Origin: Chloroflexota bacterium
GTDB lineage: Bacteria; Chloroflexota; Limnocylindria; Limnocylindrales; CSP1-4
Assembly (NCBI GenBank): GCA_004297395.1
Contig: SCUO01000036.1
Coordinates: forward strand, 23,146 to 87,145
Length of the DNA: 64,000 bases
Direction: 5' to 3'
Shown: positions 42,532 through 51,501 of the stretch, one piece after another
Layout of the letters: each line of letters opens with the position of its first letter
Position numbering within the stretch: position 1 is the first letter of the stretch
Position numbers and translations under genes: made by a program
Notes under the pieces: model-generated
The model's database searches: none
Seen by the model: only the letters and a program-made list of their open reading frames with translations
What the model was told of the DNA's origin: nothing

Positions 42532-42792
42532 TCAGGCCCCCGGCGAGATGACGTTGGCCAGGATCCCCAGCACGAACCCCGACAGGACGATCACGACGAC
42601 CATGATCACGAGCCAGCGGAGGTAGCGCCGCTCCTCCGCCCGCCCGGCATCCGGGTCCGGGTCGCGGCCGCCGGCGATGTAGGGCGCGGCGAGGCCGCGC
42701 TTCCGGGCGTGCTCGTTGCGGACCTCGTCGTAGGCCTGGGGATCGGGAGGCAGAATCGGCGACGGCGTCGGCTCCGGTGACGGCCCGGTCAT
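42532..42792 (-). CDS. Small single-pass membrane protein between ilvD and the M20 peptidase
   Basis: 86 residues. A Pro-rich N-terminus ([15 protein letters not shown]) and a basic/acidic middle ([36 protein letters not shown]) precede one C-terminal hydrophobic helix, [21 protein letters not shown]. It is probably inserted with a cytoplasmic N-terminus. Its ATG overlaps the ilvD stop (ATGA), and its own stop is one base before the M20 gene, so all three are translated together. I do not recognise a family. Its presence between two enzymes of amino-acid metabolism may reflect operon packing rather than shared function. Confidence 0.75.
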   Translation of the reverse strand: MTGPSPEPTPSPILPPDPQAYDEVRNEHARKRGLAAPYIAGGRDPDPDAGRAEERRYLRWLVIMVVVIVLSGFVLGILANVISPGA

Positions 42793-44525
42793 CGGGCCGC
42801 GAGCGCCGAGCCGAGCCGGCGGCCGGTCGTGACGGCACCTTCGGACGCGGACGAGACGAGGGCCGCGTACTTGGCCATGACGCCCGACGCGTAGCGCGGC
42901 GGCGGGGCCGCCCATTCGGCACGTCGCCGGGCGAGCTCGGCCTCCTCGACGTGGAGGTCGAGGCGCTTGGCCTCGACATCGATCTCGACCTCGTCGCCCT
43001 CGTGGACGAGGGCGATCGGGCCGCCGAGGGCCGCCTCGGGCGCCACGTGGCCGATCATCAGGCCGTGGGTCCCGCCCGAGAACCGCCCGTCGGTCAGGAG
43101 CGCGACCTGGTCGCCCAGGCCCTCGCCAACAAGGGCGGCCGTGACCGACAGCATCTCCTGCATCCCGGGCCCGCCCACCGGGCCCTCGTACCGGATCACG
43201 ACCACGTCCCCAGGCATGATCCGGCGCTCCTTCACGGCCGCGAAGCAGTCGTTCTCGGAATCGAAGACCCGGGCTGGGCCGCGATGGTGGAGCCGCTCGT
43301 GGCCGGCGAGCTTCACGACGCAGCCCTCGGGCGCGAGGGAGCCCCGAAGAATCGTCAGCCCGCCGACCTCCTTGATCGGCGTCTCGATCGGGACGACGAC
43401 CTGCTGGCCCTCGGTCTCGACCGCCGCCGCGGCGATCTTGGCCAGCGTCCTGCCGTCGACGTTCTTCTCCTCGCCGTGGAGCAGGTCGCGCTTCAGGAGC
43501 TCGCGCATGACCAGGCCGATGCCGCCGGCGTCGTATATGTCGGCGGCGGTGAAGCGACCGCCCGGCCGGAGGTCGGCCACGATCGGGGTCCGGTCGGCGA
43601 TCGGCCCGAACTCGTCGAGCTCGAGCGGGATCCCGAACTCGTGGGCGATGGCGAGGAGGTGGAGGACGCCGTTCGTCGAGCCGCCGGTCGCGGCGACCGA
43701 GGCGATGGCGTTGTCGATCGAGGCCCGGGTCACGATGTGGCGCGGCCGGATGTCGTGGCGGACCAGGGTCATCGCCAGCTCGCCGGCCTGCTTTGCCGCC
43801 GCGTCCTTCTTCGGGTCTTCCGCGGGAATGCCGTTTAGGCCGCCCGGCGAGAGGCCCAGGAACTCCATCGCGGTGCTCATCGTGTTGGCTGTGTACTGGC
43901 CGCCACAGGCGCCCGCGCCGGGACAGGCCGCGCTCTCGATGTCGTACAGCTCCTGGAGGCCGATCTTGCCGGCCCGGTACGCGCCGACCGCCTCGAAGAC
44001 GGACACGATCGTGAGGTCGCGGCCCTTGTACGTGCCCGGATAGATCGTGCCGTTGTAGAGGATCAGTCCCGGGACATCCAGGCGGGCCAGGGCCATCGCC
44101 GCGCCCGGGATCGTCTTGTCGCAGCCGACGAGGCAGACGACGCCATCGAGGAGGTGGCCGCGGACGACGAGCTCGATCGAATCGGCCACGACCTCGCGAC
44201 TGATGAGCGAGGCCTTCATGCCCTCGGTGCCCATCGACACGCCGTCCGAGACCGAGACCGTGTTGAACTCCATCGGCGTGCCGCCGGCCTCGCGGATGCC
44301 CTGCTTCACGAACTCGGCCAGGCGGCGCTGGTTGAAGTTGCAGGGCATCGTCTCGATCCACGTGGTGGCGACGCCGATGAGGGGCTTGGCGAGGTCGTCG
44401 TCGGTGAAGCCGATGGCCTTGAGCATCGCCCGGGCCGGCGCCCGGTCGGGCCCGTCGGTCAGGGCGTGGGAGTGGCGCTTGCCGACGTCTGTCGGTCGGT
44501 CATAGGGGAGGGGTCGGTCGGGCAT
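42789..44525 (-). CDS. ilvD: Dihydroxy-acid dehydratase
   Basis: 578 residues. It dehydrates 2,3-dihydroxy-3-methyl acids, the third common step of valine, leucine and isoleucine synthesis. The iron-sulphur cysteines are in [14 protein letters not shown] and [16 protein letters not shown], with a third in the [10 protein letters not shown] region. The C-terminal domain has the usual [24 protein letters not shown] and [16 protein letters not shown]. It is separated by about 10 kb from ilvBNC, so it is expressed independently, from a TACACT hexamer six bases before its ATG. It is first in a three-gene unit with a small membrane protein and an M20 peptidase. Confidence 0.95.
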   Translation of the reverse strand: MPDRPLPYDRPTDVGKRHSHALTDGPDRAPARAMLKAIGFTDDDLAKPLIGVATTWIETMPCNFNQRRLAEFVKQGIREAGGTPMEFNTVSVSDGVSMGTEGMKASLISREVVADSIELVVRGHLLDGVVCLVGCDKTIPGAAMALARLDVPGLILYNGTIYPGTYKGRDLTIVSVFEAVGAYRAGKIGLQELYDIESAACPGAGACGGQYTANTMSTAMEFLGLSPGGLNGIPAEDPKKDAAAKQAGELAMTLVRHDIRPRHIVTRASIDNAIASVAATGGSTNGVLHLLAIAHEFGIPLELDEFGPIADRTPIVADLRPGGRFTAADIYDAGGIGLVMRELLKRDLLHGEEKNVDGRTLAKIAAAAVETEGQQVVVPIETPIKEVGGLTILRGSLAPEGCVVKLAGHERLHHRGPARVFDSENDCFAAVKERRIMPGDVVVIRYEGPVGGPGMQEMLSVTAALVGEGLGDQVALLTDGRFSGGTHGLMIGHVAPEAALGGPIALVHEGDEVEIDVEAKRLDLHVEEAELARRRAEWAAPPPRYASGVMAKYAALVSSASEGAVTTGRRLGSALAAR

Positions 44526-44531
44526 GCGCAG

Positions 44532-44537
44532 AGTGTA
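44532..44537 (-). promoter_or_regulatory. -10 hexamer of a leaderless promoter (ilvD)
   Basis: TACACT on the minus strand, six bases, then the ATG at 44525. It sits in the 22-bp gap after the MFS-cNMP gene. No Shine-Dalgarno sequence is present. Confidence 0.65.
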
Positions 44538-44547
44538 GTGGCGAGGC

Positions 44548-46206
44548 TCAGGCTATCGTGGAGGACCGCGCCAGGTGGGCCTCGGCGATGTGCTCGGTGA
44601 CCGCCGCCGCCGCCGGTCCGGAGATCGCGGCCAGGAACGTCCGGCAGTCGACCGAGTAGCCGGTCATCGGGGTCGCCGCGGTGACCGTCGCGGTCCGAGG
44701 CGCGCTCCGGACGAGCGAGATCTCGCCGATGCCCGCGCCGTGCCCGAGCCGATGGATGTGCCGCCCCTCGACCGAGACGTCGACCTCGCCGCGGTCGACG
44801 ACGAGGAACTCATCGCCCATCGCCCCCTCCCGGAGGAGGACCGTGCCGGCCGGCGCCGCGATCGGGCGCATGCCCGCGGCAACCCGCTCGACCGCGGTGA
44901 GCGGCAGGGCCGCGAAGATCGGGACCTGCCGGAGGAGCCGGACGATCGGTTCGTCGACCACGGCGATCTGGTGGACCCGGCCGATCCGGCCATAGACGAT
45001 GAGGGCCACGATCGGCAGGAGCGCGCCGGCGATCCCGAGCGCGCCTTCGGGCCCGAATGCCGCGAGGAGGACCGGCGCCAGGAGGCTTCCCCCGACGGCC
45101 CCCAGGCCGACGATGCCCTCGAAGACCGAGAACACCGGCGCCCGCTCCTCGTTCGAGCAGCCACGCTGGAGGATGGTGAAGATCGCGACGTCGTAGACAG
45201 CGTTCGCCACGCCGATGATCACCATCGCCGCGAGCGCCACCGCCGGGAACGGCAACAGCCCGATGACGGCGATCGGCAGGCCCCACCAGGCGAGGGCGGC
45301 GCAGGCGGTCCGGACCAGCCGGCTGGTCTCGGTCAGGGTCATGGCGAAGACCCCGCCGACGAGCCCGCCGATGCCGATTGCCGCGGTGAGGATGCCGACG
45401 CCGCCGTCGCCCATCCCGAGGAGCTCGATCGCCGCCACGACCAGCAGGGTGTTGAGGATGAAGCGGGTCCCGACCTGGCCGAAGACCGTCACCATGACCC
45501 AGCGGGGGACCGGTCGACGGGCGAGGGCCCGCAGGCCGTCCAGGAGGCGCAGGCCGCCGCCGGCCTCGCCGGCTCCGCCGGTCGCGTCCTCGATCTGCTC
45601 GAACCGGAGCCCGACGACGGCTCCGACGCTGATCGCGAAGCCGATCGCCGCGGCGGCCGCGGCCCCGGCGTCGGACCCGACGTTGATGAGGATGCCGGCC
45701 ACGAGCGGCCCGGCGAACGCCCCGAGGCCCTCGCCGGTGGTCCAGGCCATGTTCGAGGCCACGAGCTCGCCGGGACTGCGCGCGAGGGCCGGCATGAGCG
45801 TCGCCTGGATCGGCCGCACGGGTGCACCCGCTGCAGCGGCCACGGCCGCCAGCACAAACAGGGCCGCGGTCGGACCGTCGACCGCGATGACGAGCGCCGC
45901 CCCGGCTGCGCTGACGGTCCGCGTGAGCCCGATCCCGACGAGCAGCCGTTGGCCGCTGAACCGCTCGAGCACCGCGCCCGAGAGCATCCCCGAGAGGACG
46001 GCGGGGACCATCCGCACGGCGCCGAGGATGCCGGTCGCCACGGCCCCCTCGCGTTCGTAGACGACGACGAGGAGGACGACGAGGAGCGCCGTGTCGGCGG
46101 CGATGCCAACCATCCAGCCGATCTCGAGGCGTCGGATGCCCTCGTTCGCGAGGGCCTCGCGGAGCGCGCCGAGGGCCGACCGGATGGGGCCGCCCGGGCC
46201 GCTCAA
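44548..46206 (-). CDS. MFS transporter with C-terminal cyclic-nucleotide-binding domain (second copy)
   Basis: 552 residues. An MFS domain of about 12 helices spans residues 25-410; it is very Ala/Gly/Val-rich and preserves the loop [17 protein letters not shown] cNMP domain follows at about 425-540, with the cassette [25 protein letters not shown]. The start is a TTG at 46206, supported by GGAG eight bases upstream and by overlap with a short upstream frame (TTGA). The overall design equals that of the 615-residue carrier at 18391-20238, but the sequences are far apart. The substrate is unknown; gating by a cyclic nucleotide is inferred from the domain. Confidence 0.85.
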   Translation of the reverse strand: MSGPGGPIRSALGALREALANEGIRRLEIGWMVGIAADTALLVVLLVVVYEREGAVATGILGAVRMVPAVLSGMLSGAVLERFSGQRLLVGIGLTRTVSAAGAALVIAVDGPTAALFVLAAVAAAAGAPVRPIQATLMPALARSPGELVASNMAWTTGEGLGAFAGPLVAGILINVGSDAGAAAAAAIGFAISVGAVVGLRFEQIEDATGGAGEAGGGLRLLDGLRALARRPVPRWVMVTVFGQVGTRFILNTLLVVAAIELLGMGDGGVGILTAAIGIGGLVGGVFAMTLTETSRLVRTACAALAWWGLPIAVIGLLPFPAVALAAMVIIGVANAVYDVAIFTILQRGCSNEERAPVFSVFEGIVGLGAVGGSLLAPVLLAAFGPEGALGIAGALLPIVALIVYGRIGRVHQIAVVDEPIVRLLRQVPIFAALPLTAVERVAAGMRPIAAPAGTVLLREGAMGDEFLVVDRGEVDVSVEGRHIHRLGHGAGIGEISLVRSAPRTATVTAATPMTGYSVDCRTFLAAISGPAAAAVTEHIAEAHLARSSTIA

Positions 46207-46328
46207 GCCGGCCGCTCCGCCACCGTCACACGGTCAAGCCAGGCCTCGACGACCGCGACGGGGGCCCGGCGCTCGACCAAGGCGGTCGTTGGGGCGAGCT
46301 GGCTCGCCATTCGCGGACGGCGCGTCAT
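46203..46328 (-). CDS. Possible 41-residue protein coupled to the MFS-cNMP gene
   Basis: The frame MTRRPRMASQLAPTTALVER and so on is short and without a family. Two features argue that it is translated: its ATG lies six bases after a TACCAT hexamer (46340-46335 on the minus strand), and its TGA overlaps the TTG start of the carrier. It could be a leader that sets translation of the carrier, or a small protein. Chance remains possible. Confidence 0.4.
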   Translation of the reverse strand: MTRRPRMASQLAPTTALVERRAPVAVVEAWLDRVTVAERPA

Positions 46329-46334
46329 CGGCGG

Positions 46335-46340
46335 ATGGTA
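46335..46340 (-). promoter_or_regulatory. -10 hexamer of a leaderless promoter (41-residue frame and MFS-cNMP gene)
   Basis: TACCAT on the minus strand, six bases, then ATG at 46328. It begins five bases after the stop codon of the MarP-like gene, so the carrier has its own promoter. Confidence 0.45.
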
Positions 46341-46344
46341 CGAC

Positions 46345-47520
46345 TCAGTGGAGGCACGGCCCGGTATCGACCGGGAGGCTGAGGCCGATCGCCGGCCGCA
46401 GGGCGATGGCGACCGCGGTGGGCGAGAGGGCATAGCCGACGGTCTCGTCGGAGCGCGATTCGGCGAACACGACGCCCCCGATCGTGCCGTCGACGAGGAG
46501 GAGCGGGCCGCCACTGTCGCCCGGCTCGACCACTGCCCGGAGCTCGATGATCCGGCGGGTCACCCGCTCCGTCCCGGTCACGTCGAGACCCTCGGCATCG
46601 TAGGTCGCCGTCACCGCCGCGGGCTCGACGACCGCGTCGCCGCCGCCCGGGTAGCCGATCGTCGCGCCGAGTGCGCCCCGGGACGGATCGGCGGTCGCGA
46701 AGATGAGCGAGGGCGGCGCGAAGCCATCGACCCGCAGGACCGCGATATCGAGATCGGGGTCGTAGTAGACGACGACCGCGTCCCAGCGCCGGATCGGGGT
46801 ATCGACGGTGACGGACCGGGCGCCGGCGACGACATGGGCGTTGGTCAGGACGTAGCCCGGGGCGACCGCGATGCCGGTCCCGGTGGAGCGGGTCAGGCAG
46901 GCTTCCGCCTGGATCCGTGGCACGGAGGCAGCGGCCGCCCGCCCGAGTGCCTCGGCAACCGGGTCGTCCGGCAGGTCGATGGCCTCGGCCGGGAGCCGTT
47001 CGAGGCCGAGGAAGACGTCCGGCAGCCCCGATTGGTCGAGTGCCTTGCCGAGCTCCACGACGATCTCGGTCGGCGAGGGCAGGAGGACCGCGATGGCGCG
47101 GACGGTCTTGGAGGTCTGGGCGACCTGGCCCAGCTGCGGCACCGCCCCGGTGGCGAGGATGCCGCCGGCGAGCCACACGATGAGCAGCGCCTGGGCCGCC
47201 CCGATGGCCGCCCCGCCGACCCGGTCCATCGCCCCCAGGAGGCCCACCCCGAGGCGCGTGGAGGCCGCTCGGCCGAGCCGCGCCCCGATCGCTTCGCCGA
47301 TCCCGACGAGGCCGAGCAGGAGCACGATCACGGCCCCGGCCCGGACGGCCGAAGGCACCTCCACGAGGAATGGCAGCAGCCGCGGCACGGTCAGCAGGCC
47401 GAGGACCACGCCGAGTGCCGCGCCCGCCAGGCCGGCGATCTGCGGCAGCGCCCCCGACCGCCAGCCCAGGAGGATCGCGAGCAGGAGCAGGGCGATCGCG
47501 CCGGCGTCCAGCGGATTCAC
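46345..47520 (-). CDS. MarP-like membrane serine protease (CvpA plus trypsin domains)
   Basis: 391 residues. Four membrane helices of a CvpA-like domain (residues 1-130) anchor a chymotrypsin-fold protease. The triad is His229 (LTNAHVV), Asp258 (PDLDIAVLR) and Ser336 (EPGDSGGP). Cys208 and Cys389 stand where mycobacterial MarP has its disulfide, and overall length and spacing match that protein closely. MarP is known to protect against acid and oxidative stress by cleaving cell-wall enzymes; a similar periplasmic or extracytoplasmic role is inferred. The GTG at 47520 begins directly before the first helix. The frame upstream runs through repeat DNA and is not counted. Confidence 0.9.
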   Translation of the reverse strand: MNPLDAGAIALLLLAILLGWRSGALPQIAGLAGAALGVVLGLLTVPRLLPFLVEVPSAVRAGAVIVLLLGLVGIGEAIGARLGRAASTRLGVGLLGAMDRVGGAAIGAAQALLIVWLAGGILATGAVPQLGQVAQTSKTVRAIAVLLPSPTEIVVELGKALDQSGLPDVFLGLERLPAEAIDLPDDPVAEALGRAAAASVPRIQAEACLTRSTGTGIAVAPGYVLTNAHVVAGARSVTVDTPIRRWDAVVVYYDPDLDIAVLRVDGFAPPSLIFATADPSRGALGATIGYPGGGDAVVEPAAVTATYDAEGLDVTGTERVTRRIIELRAVVEPGDSGGPLLLVDGTIGGVVFAESRSDETVGYALSPTAVAIALRPAIGLSLPVDTGPCLH

Positions 47521-47547
47521 GCCGCGATGGTGGCACAAGCCGCCGAG

Positions 47548-47715
47548 GACGGCCGGGGCGTGCGTTGCCGCTCCGCGCCGAGCGCTCACGCACGTTCGAG
47601 TCCGCTCGCGCTCGGTGCTCGCGGCGCCTTCGCCGCGGCGCGTCCCCGGCGGCCTGGAGTCGTGCCCGACCCGGACGGTCGGGGCGTGCGTTGCCGCTCC
47701 GCGCCGAGCGCTCAC
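47548..47715 (+). repeat. 42-bp direct repeat pair
   Basis: 47548-47589 and 47674-47715 agree at 41 of 42 positions (both contain GTGCGTTGCCGCTCCGCGCC). They are 126 bp apart, start to start. A further GCGCCGAGCGCTCACC copy follows directly on the second. Confidence 0.75.
47583..47609 (-). repeat. Copy 2 of a dispersed 27-bp intergenic repeat
   Basis: On the minus strand this contains AACGTGCGTGAGCG and matches 23379-23405 at 25 of 27 positions. It overlaps the end of the first 42-bp direct repeat. Confidence 0.5.
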
Positions 47716-47795
47716 CGCGCCGAGCGCTCACCGCGGCAGGCGGTTCCGCCCGCCGATTCGGGCCGGACGGCCCCCCACCTCGCGACCCGCTCGGG

Positions 47796-47813
47796 TATAC
47801 TCCCGAGGAGTAT
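47796..47813 (+). promoter_or_regulatory. Operator overlapping the -10 of the YHS-copA promoter
   Basis: TATACT (47796-47801) is a good -10. ATACTCC-CGA-GGAGTAT (47797-47813) is a perfect 7-bp inverted repeat lying on it. Its place before copper genes and its ATAC/GTAT ends recall copper-responsive repressor sites (CsoR or CopY type), but which family binds cannot be told. No matching repressor gene is in the window. Confidence 0.55.
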
Positions 47814-47836
47814 CACACCAGCGAGGAGAGCGTCTC

Positions 47837-48067
47837 ATGGACAAGCAGGTTCCAATGGCCGGACACGATCACATGGCTGCAGCGGGCGCCGATTCTGCGA
47901 AGGATCCCGTCTGCGGCATGACTGTCGACATCCTCACCGCGACGGCCCGTGACCTCACGGCCCAGCACGAGGGCACGACCTACTACTTCTGCGGTCGCGG
48001 CTGCAAGCTCGACTTCGGCGAGGATCCCGGCACCTACCTCGATCCGTCGTACGCGCCCTCCATGTAG
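47837..48067 (+). CDS. Small YHS-domain metal-binding protein
   Basis: 76 residues. A His/Met-containing start (PMAGHDHMAA) is followed by one YHS domain: KDPVCGMTVDILTATARDLTAQHEGTTYYFCGRGCKLDFGEDP, with cysteines in DPVCGM and YFCGRGC. YHS domains bind copper or other soft metals and often precede or are fused to copper ATPases. The GAGGAG ribosome-binding site is eight bases before the ATG. The stop is 27 bp before the copA ATG, so both form an operon behind a copper-type operator. A role in passing copper to the pump is inferred. Confidence 0.88.
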   Translation: MDKQVPMAGHDHMAAAGADSAKDPVCGMTVDILTATARDLTAQHEGTTYYFCGRGCKLDFGEDPGTYLDPSYAPSM

Positions 48068-48094
48068 CCGGCCGATTCCACCACGTCGAATCCA

Positions 48095-50815
48095 ATGACC
48101 GCGCCGTCCCAGCCCCTCGACGACCCGCGCCGCCTCCCGATCGAGATCGTCCTCCCGATCGAGGGCATGACCTGCGCGTCATGCGTCAACCGGATCGAGC
48201 GCTTCCTGAAGAAGACGCCCGGCGTCGAGGAGGCTGCCGTCAACCTCGCCACCGAGAAGGCCACGATCCGCCTCGATCCGGCCGTGGCCGGGCGCGAAGA
48301 GGCGGTGGCAGCCATTCAGGCGGCGGGCTACGACGTTCGCGCAGCGGTGGTGTCCGAACCGGGTGCGCCATCGACGGCTGCGGCCCTGGCCGACGAAGTG
48401 ACCGCCGAGGACCTGGAGCGCGAGCGGGCCCAGCGCCAGACCCTGCTGCAGGCCGCGGTGTCCATCGCCGCCGCTCTCGTGTTCATGGCTCTCATGTTCA
48501 CGCCCCAGACGACGATCGCGATGGAGGACCTCAACAAGCTGATCCTCTGGCCGGCCACCTTCATCCAGTTCTGGGCCGGCGGCCGCTTCTACCGGGCCGC
48601 CTGGCGGGCCGGGCGCCACGGGGGGGCGACGATGGACACCCTCGTGGCCGTCGGGACATCCGCCGCCTGGGTGTACAGCGTCTTCGTGACGATGTGGCCC
48701 GAGACCGTCCACCTCGCCGGGCTCCACCCCGAGACGTACTTCGACTCCTCGGCCGTGATCATCGGGCTCATCCTGCTCGGCCGCTGGCTCGAGGCGCGGG
48801 CCAAGGGCCGGACCACCGGCGCGATCCGCCGGCTCATCGGCCTCCAGGCGACGACTGCCCGGCGGATCCGTGACGGGGTCGAGGAGGACGTAGAGCTGGC
48901 CGCTGTCATCCCCGGCGACCTCCTCCGTGTCCGGCCGGGCGACAAGATCCCGGTCGACGGCGTGGTCATCGAGGGCACCTCGGCGGTCGATGAATCGATG
49001 CTCACCGGCGAGCCCATCCCGGCCACGAAGTCGGTGGGCGACGAGGTCATCGGGGCGACGATCAACACCAACGGGTCGTTCGTGATGCGGGCCGTGCACG
49101 TCGGCCGCGACACTGCGCTGGCCAGGATCGTCGAGCTCGTCCAGCGGGCCCAGGGCTCGAAGGCGCCGATCCAGAAGCTGGCCGACCGGATCAGCGAGAT
49201 CTTCGTGCCGGTCGTCCTCGTCGTCGCTGCGCTGACCTTCGTCGCCTGGTTCCTCGCCGGGCCGGAGCCCAGGGTCACCCTCGGGCTGACGGCGTTCATC
49301 GGCGTCGTGATCATTGCCTGCCCCTGCGCCATGGGCCTGGCCACGCCGACCGCGATCATGGTCGGGACCGGCAAGGGCGCCGAGGTCGGGATCCTCATCC
49401 GCGGTGGCGAAGCCCTCGAGGGCGCCGGCCGCGTCGACACCGTGGTCCTCGACAAGACCGGCACGCTGACCCTCGGCCGGCCGGCCGTTGCCTCGATCGT
49501 CGTGGTGCCTGATGCCGGCCTCGATGAGGGGCGTCTTCTCGACCTCGCCGCCTCGCTCGAGGTCGGCAGCGAGCACCCACTCGGCGAGGCGATCGTGCGG
49601 CGGGCCCGCGAGGCCGAGCTCGGGTTCCTCGCCGTCGAAGGTTTCGAGGCGATCGCCGGCCGCGGCGTGCGCGGCCGCGTGGACGGCCACGATCTCACCA
49701 TCGGCAGCGGGCGCCTGCTCGGCGAGCTCGGGGTCGACACGGGACCGCTGCGCGACCGCGCCGAGGCCGTCGCCTCGGAGGGCTCGACCCTGGCCTGGGT
49801 CGCCATCGATGGCGCGCTTGCCGGGTTCGTCGCCATCGCCGACCCGGTGAAGGCCGAGTCCTCGGCCGCGATCGCCCAGCTGCGGGCCATGGGCCTCGAC
49901 GTCTGGCTCCTCACCGGCGATTCACGGTTGACCGCGGAATCGGTCGCTCGCCAGGTCGGGATCCCGCCGGATCGGGTCATCGCCGAGGTCCTGCCGGCCG
50001 ACAAGGACGCCACGATCGAGCGGCTCCAGGCCGAGGGTCGGAAGGTTGCCATGGTCGGCGACGGCATCAACGACGCTCCGGCCCTTGCCCGGGCGGATCT
50101 CGGCGTGGCCATCGGGACCGGCGCGGATGTCGCCATCGAGGCCTCCGACGTGACCCTGGTCGGCGGCGACCCGCGGCTCGTGGCCTCTGCCATCGGGCTG
50201 TCACGGGCGACGATCCGGATCGTCCGCCAGAACCTGTTCTGGGCGTTTGCCTACAACGTGCTCCTGATCCCCGTCGCCATGGGCGCGCTCTACCCGGCCT
50301 TCGGGCTCACGCTCAACCCGGCGCTGGCGGCCGGTGCCATGGCCATGTCATCCGTGTCCGTGGTCACCAACTCGCTCCGCCTCCGGTCTGTCGACGTCCG
50401 GCCGGGCCAGGTCCGGGCGCTGCGTCGCGGGCCGCTCGGGCTCGTCCGGGACGCCGCGTTCCTGTTCGCGGTTGCCGGACTCGCCCTGGCCCTCGCCGCC
50501 GGGGTCTTCGCCGCCGACCGGGCTCTCGATGGGGCCAGCCAGCAGGTTGTCGTGACGGCCGAGGACTTCCGGTTCTCGCCGGCCGAGGTCAGCGTCCGGG
50601 CCGGCGAGTGGGTCACGGTCTCGTTCACCAACAACGACGCCGTGGTCCACGATTGGATGGTCGAGGACATCCCCAACGTCGACGTCCCGGCGAGACCCGG
50701 CCAGACGGCTCGCCTCCGGTTCGTCCTCGACGAGCCCGGCGAGTACATGGTCATGTGCTCGATCCCGGGTCACGCCGAGGCCGGCATGGTGGGGATGCTG
50801 GTGGTGGTCCCCTAG
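48095..50815 (+). CDS. copA: Copper-exporting P1B-type ATPase fused to a C-terminal cupredoxin
   Basis: 906 residues. An N-terminal HMA domain has Cys27 and Cys30 (GMTCASC). Eight helices of the P1B-1 type include CPC at 409-411 ([12 protein letters not shown]). The phosphorylation site is DKTGTLTLG (Asp453), with SEHPLGEA and [12 protein letters not shown] further on. After the normal last helices comes an additional helix ([21 protein letters not shown]) and then, from about residue 816, a complete type 1 cupredoxin domain with His852, Cys888, His893 and Met898 ([12 protein letters not shown]). The extra helix would place the cupredoxin outside, where it could accept exported copper. Standard CopA ends without this domain. 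No ribosome-binding site is seen; it is the second gene of a YHS-copA unit. Confidence 0.93.
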   Translation: MTAPSQPLDDPRRLPIEIVLPIEGMTCASCVNRIERFLKKTPGVEEAAVNLATEKATIRLDPAVAGREEAVAAIQAAGYDVRAAVVSEPGAPSTAAALADEVTAEDLERERAQRQTLLQAAVSIAAALVFMALMFTPQTTIAMEDLNKLILWPATFIQFWAGGRFYRAAWRAGRHGGATMDTLVAVGTSAAWVYSVFVTMWPETVHLAGLHPETYFDSSAVIIGLILLGRWLEARAKGRTTGAIRRLIGLQATTARRIRDGVEEDVELAAVIPGDLLRVRPGDKIPVDGVVIEGTSAVDESMLTGEPIPATKSVGDEVIGATINTNGSFVMRAVHVGRDTALARIVELVQRAQGSKAPIQKLADRISEIFVPVVLVVAALTFVAWFLAGPEPRVTLGLTAFIGVVIIACPCAMGLATPTAIMVGTGKGAEVGILIRGGEALEGAGRVDTVVLDKTGTLTLGRPAVASIVVVPDAGLDEGRLLDLAASLEVGSEHPLGEAIVRRAREAELGFLAVEGFEAIAGRGVRGRVDGHDLTIGSGRLLGELGVDTGPLRDRAEAVASEGSTLAWVAIDGALAGFVAIADPVKAESSAAIAQLRAMGLDVWLLTGDSRLTAESVARQVGIPPDRVIAEVLPADKDATIERLQAEGRKVAMVGDGINDAPALARADLGVAIGTGADVAIEASDVTLVGGDPRLVASAIGLSRATIRIVRQNLFWAFAYNVLLIPVAMGALYPAFGLTLNPALAAGAMAMSSVSVVTNSLRLRSVDVRPGQVRALRRGPLGLVRDAAFLFAVAGLALALAAGVFAADRALDGASQQVVVTAEDFRFSPAEVSVRAGEWVTVSFTNNDAVVHDWMVEDIPNVDVPARPGQTARLRFVLDEPGEYMVMCSIPGHAEAGMVGMLVVVP

Positions 50816-50836
50816 ACCTGGGCGGCCCATAGTCGC

Positions 50837-50855
50837 GGGACGTCAGGAGCGTCCC
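50837..50855. terminator. Hairpin between convergent copA and leuD
   Basis: GGGACG, loop TCAGGAG, CGTCCC form a 6-bp stem within the 46-bp gap and could end transcription from both sides. No T-tract is present. Confidence 0.4.
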
Positions 50856-50861
50856 CGTGAA

Positions 50862-51500
50862 TCACACCTGGCCGGTTGCCCGCGCCTCCGAGCGGGTGTC
50901 GACGCGGGCGGGATGTGTTGCCTCCCACGCCTCGATCGCCGGCAGCTTCTCGACCAGGTACCCGATCTCGTCGGTGCCGCGCAGGAGCATGAGCTTGGCG
51001 AAGGTGTCCACGTCGAACCCGATGGTCGTGCCGTCGGGCAGGAGGATGCCCCCCTCCGCGAGGTCGATCCGGAGCTCCGAATCGGGATCGTCGTCCACCA
51101 GCGCGAAGAGGTGGGCGTGGGTCTCGGGGTCGACCGAGATCGGGAGCACGCCGTTCTTGAGGGCGTTGCTCCGGAAGATGTCGGCATAGCCGGTCGAGAT
51201 GACGGCCTTGAAGCCCCAGGCCGCGAGGGCCCACGGCGCGTGCTCGCGCGACGAGCCCGTCCCGAAGTTGGCCCCGACCAGGAGGATGTTGCGGCCGGCC
51301 ATGCCGGGCTTGTCGAGGACGAAGAGGGGATCCAGGAAGCAGCCCTGCTCGTCGAAGCGCCAGTCCCGGAAGAGGACCTCGGCCAGGCCGGCCTTGTCGG
51401 TGATCTTCAGGTAGCGGGCCGGGACGATCTGGTCGGTGTCGACGTTCTCGGCCTTGAGCGGCACGACCTTCGAGCTGAAGCTGCGATACGGCTCGGGCAT
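50862..51500 (-). CDS. leuD: 3-isopropylmalate dehydratase, small subunit
   Basis: 212 residues. Swivelling domain of isopropylmalate isomerase, which converts 2- to 3-isopropylmalate with LeuC in leucine synthesis; in citramalate users it can also isomerise citramalate to 3-methylmalate. Diagnostic: VVPLKAENVDTDQIVPARYL at the start, LVGANFGTGSSREHAPWAL in the middle and FRSNALKNGVLPI. The ATG follows the leuC stop by one base (TGA-G-ATG). It is convergent with copA. The pair leuCD lies apart from leuAB, about 6 kb away on the other strand, so it must be coordinated by other means. Confidence 0.95.
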   Translation of the reverse strand: MPEPYRSFSSKVVPLKAENVDTDQIVPARYLKITDKAGLAEVLFRDWRFDEQGCFLDPLFVLDKPGMAGRNILLVGANFGTGSSREHAPWALAAWGFKAVISTGYADIFRSNALKNGVLPISVDPETHAHLFALVDDDPDSELRIDLAEGGILLPDGTTIGFDVDTFAKLMLLRGTDEIGYLVEKLPAIEAWEATHPARVDTRSEARATGQV

Positions 51501-51501
51501 C

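Larger units (their letters stand above)
47521..47836. other. 316-bp divergent intergenic region rich in repeats
   Basis: No gene fits here. It contains a 42-bp direct repeat, a copy of the dispersed 27-bp repeat, a 16-bp tandem repeat (around 47701-47733) and, at the right end, the operator-promoter of the YHS-copA unit. Confidence 0.6.

Noticed and set aside
44575..47952. An 1,125-codon plus-strand open frame across the MFS-cNMP and MarP-like genes
   Set aside because: It crosses two genes and repeat-rich intergenic DNA without interruption only because stop codons are rare at this GC. The product is low-complexity Asp/Arg/Glu-rich.
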